Shown: piece after piece, positions 62,702-64,000 of the stretch
Position numbering within the stretch: the first letter of the stretch is position 1
Layout: each line of letters starts with the position of its first letter
Assembly: GCF_016031635.1 (NCBI RefSeq)
Contig: NZ_JACEGD010000007.1
Location: 153,608-217,607, forward strand
Length of the DNA stretch: 64,000 nt
Direction: 5' to 3'
Source: Bradyrhizobium diversitatis
GTDB taxonomy: Bacteria; Pseudomonadota; Alphaproteobacteria; Rhizobiales; Xanthobacteraceae
The notes under the pieces: generated by a model
What the model was told of the DNA's origin: nothing
The model's database searches: none
What the model saw: the letters and a program-made list of their open reading frames with translations, nothing else
Translations under genes and position numbers: made by a program

Positions 62702-63535
62702 GTGGAAGAGAGAGACTTGGAAATTCATTACAGAGCGCTTCCGCTGTTGAATGCGCGCTTATCGACCCTCCCGCGCGCCCTGCGGAGAATTGCAAAGTAT
62801 ATTTTGGAGAACCCCGACCTCGCTATTCACCAAACGGCCAGTGAGCTAGCGATTGTTACCAACAGCGGCCCGGCGAGCATTGTTAGGTTCTGCAAGGTAA
62901 TCGGATTTAGCGGCCTGCAAGACTTCAAGCTGGCATTGGCGGGCGACTTAGCGTCTCGCCGTCTGCTACCAGCGGAGCGAAATGCCGACCAGACGAACAC
63001 CAGTCTTACGCAAGAATTGACGGAACGCATCATCGAAGCAACGCGAGAGACGCAGCTTCTTCTTGACCAGGCAGCTGTCAGCCGCCTCGCCAATGCCATG
63101 CTGTCGGCTCGCAGGATTGATGTGTACGGCTCCGGCGTATCGGGCCTTGTCGCTCAACACCTTGCATTTCGTCTCTTGCGGATCGGCCTGCCAGCGCATG
63201 CAACAATCGACACGACTTATGCTACCTACGTCGCAAGCGGGCTCGGCCCGACATCGGTGGTGATCGCCGTAGCAGACTCCGGGATTTCCAAAGATACTGC
63301 TGACGCACTAAAAACGGCAAAATCGGCGGGAGCCTTTACGGCAGTCATAACACATCGGAGCGGTCGACCGATCTTGAAGTACGCTGACGAGGTGCTCCTT
63401 ACAGCCGGCGTCAACTCTCACGTAACCGAGGCGAACTCAATCATCGCGTTCACTAACCTGATCGCGATCGACGTTCTGGCGTCGACGTTGACAATCAAAC
63501 TCAGCATGTTCTCTTCCGCCACGAATGTGACCTGA
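62702..63535 (+). CDS. RpiR-family regulator, copy 2
   Basis: The protein has about 277 aa; the start is uncertain (GTG 62702 is the first in-frame start after the methyltransferase, with a weak ribosome site). HTH ALRRIAKYILENPDLAIHQTASELAIVTNSGPASIVRFCKVIGFSGLQDFKLALAGDL and SIS domain RIDVYGSGVSGLVAQHLAFRLLRIGLPAHATIDTTYATYVASGLGPTSVVIAVADSGISKDTADAL. It is strikingly similar to the RpiR at 46136-47017 along its whole length, with a near-identical DNA-recognition helix, so both probably bind the same operator but may sense different phosphosugar-like ligands. Confidence 0.9.
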   Translation: MEERDLEIHYRALPLLNARLSTLPRALRRIAKYILENPDLAIHQTASELAIVTNSGPASIVRFCKVIGFSGLQDFKLALAGDLASRRLLPAERNADQTNTSLTQELTERIIEATRETQLLLDQAAVSRLANAMLSARRIDVYGSGVSGLVAQHLAFRLLRIGLPAHATIDTTYATYVASGLGPTSVVIAVADSGISKDTADALKTAKSAGAFTAVITHRSGRPILKYADEVLLTAGVNSHVTEANSIIAFTNLIAIDVLASTLTIKLSMFSSATNVT

Positions 63536-63795
63536 TGGCGCCAAGAATTATTGAAGTATCACCCCAAATGCTCGGATCAATACCCATACTTCGGCAGGTT
63601 TCCTCGACATAGCGGACGCTGAGTTCTTGTATGCTGGCTCCATGTCGAAAGCAACCGCGTCATTCATATAACGACCAGCTACATCGATGTCGCGAGGACC
63701 AGCTAGACGACCGATTCCGTGAACTTGGCAGTGATGGAACGGTACGTTCGTTCGTGGATTCCTCGTTTGCGATTGACTGAACGAGGAGTTTCACC

Positions 63796-64000
63796 ATGGC
63801 AGGACGGCGGCAAGCGGTCGAGTTGGCGATGACCGATGAGGAGATTGAAACGTTGACGGCTCTTTCGCGGTCGAGGACCGAACCGGCACGCCGGGTGTCG
63901 CGGGCCGCGATGCTGCTTGCCTACCGTGAGAACCCGTCGTTCTTTGCGGTAGGTCAAAGACTTGGCGCCCATCATCAGACGGTCCAGCGCTGCGTCGAAA
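63796..64000 (+). mobile_element. IS630-family transposase, N-terminal part (runs off the window)
   Basis: ATG 63796 with GAGGAG 7-8 nt upstream. The frame is open to the window end: MAGRRQAVELAMTDEEIETL, LSRSRTEPARRVSRAAMLLAYRENPSFFAVGQRLGAHHQTVQRCVE, the N-terminal helix-turn-helix of IS630/Tc1-type transposases. The left inverted repeat should lie in 63540-63790 but was not identified. It marks a mobile-element boundary directly after the RpiR gene. Confidence 0.85.

Overview
The window looks like part of the symbiosis island of a Bradyrhizobium-type nitrogen-fixing root-nodule bacterium. The evidence is a nodD 3' end at the left edge, a NolA-like MerR regulator just after it, and a nifA-fixA pair with a sigma-54 promoter and NifA activator site. 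The patchy layout fits too: solid operons are separated by 0.5-2.7 kb of decayed, gene-poor DNA with broken genes and insertion-sequence remnants. There are no tRNA or rRNA genes and no CRISPR array.

Layout. 0-2.4 kb: nodD fragment, a 92-aa hypothetical and nolA. 2.5-6.5 kb: an orphan LivK-type binding protein, an unrecognised exported protein and a LuxR-type regulator without a luxI. 6.5-17.4 kb: mostly eroded DNA holding two tandem ParA/MinD-like ATPases, a DUF7694-like protein, a transglutaminase-like cysteine protease, several small ORFs, two candidate minus-strand small RNAs and a broken queE. 17.5-20.3 kb: nifA and fixA. 22-30.4 kb: hisC-like aminotransferase, luciferase-like monooxygenase, dctA, a cystathionine-lyase-like gene, an outer-membrane beta-barrel and a methyltransferase. 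31.3-41.8 kb: a three-gene biotin-dependent carboxylase, an overlapping SAICAR-synthetase-like/HAD pair, a P450 and a porin.

42.3-63.5 kb is the most coherent and least familiar block. A minus-strand operon (binding protein, methyltransferase, RpiR regulator, ABC ATPase, two permeases, Crp-like regulator), nearly all coupled by 1-4 nt overlaps, diverges from a plus-strand run that starts with a metallophosphoesterase and a HAD phosphatase. The run continues with two PLP aminotransferases, a decayed nucleotidyltransferase, a CDP-alcohol phosphatidyltransferase, a GNAT, a methyltransferase, an aspartoacylase/DoeB-like deacylase, an MFS exporter, two polysaccharide-deacetylase-fold proteins and an alpha/beta hydrolase. 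It ends with a second copy of the methyltransferase-RpiR pair. A nested palindrome sits between the two divergent arms. I read this as an uptake, cleavage, synthesis and export system for a small, probably phosphodiester-containing or amino-modified metabolite. That reading is inference.

Six copies of one promoter-operator recur across the first 31 kb. Each has TTGAWY, exactly 19 bp containing a CTnACG-N3-CGTnAG-like dyad, then a TAnnnT -10. This is the geometry of MerR-family promoters. The first copy lies directly in front of nolA, so the set looks like a NolA regulon. The window ends inside an IS630-type transposase.
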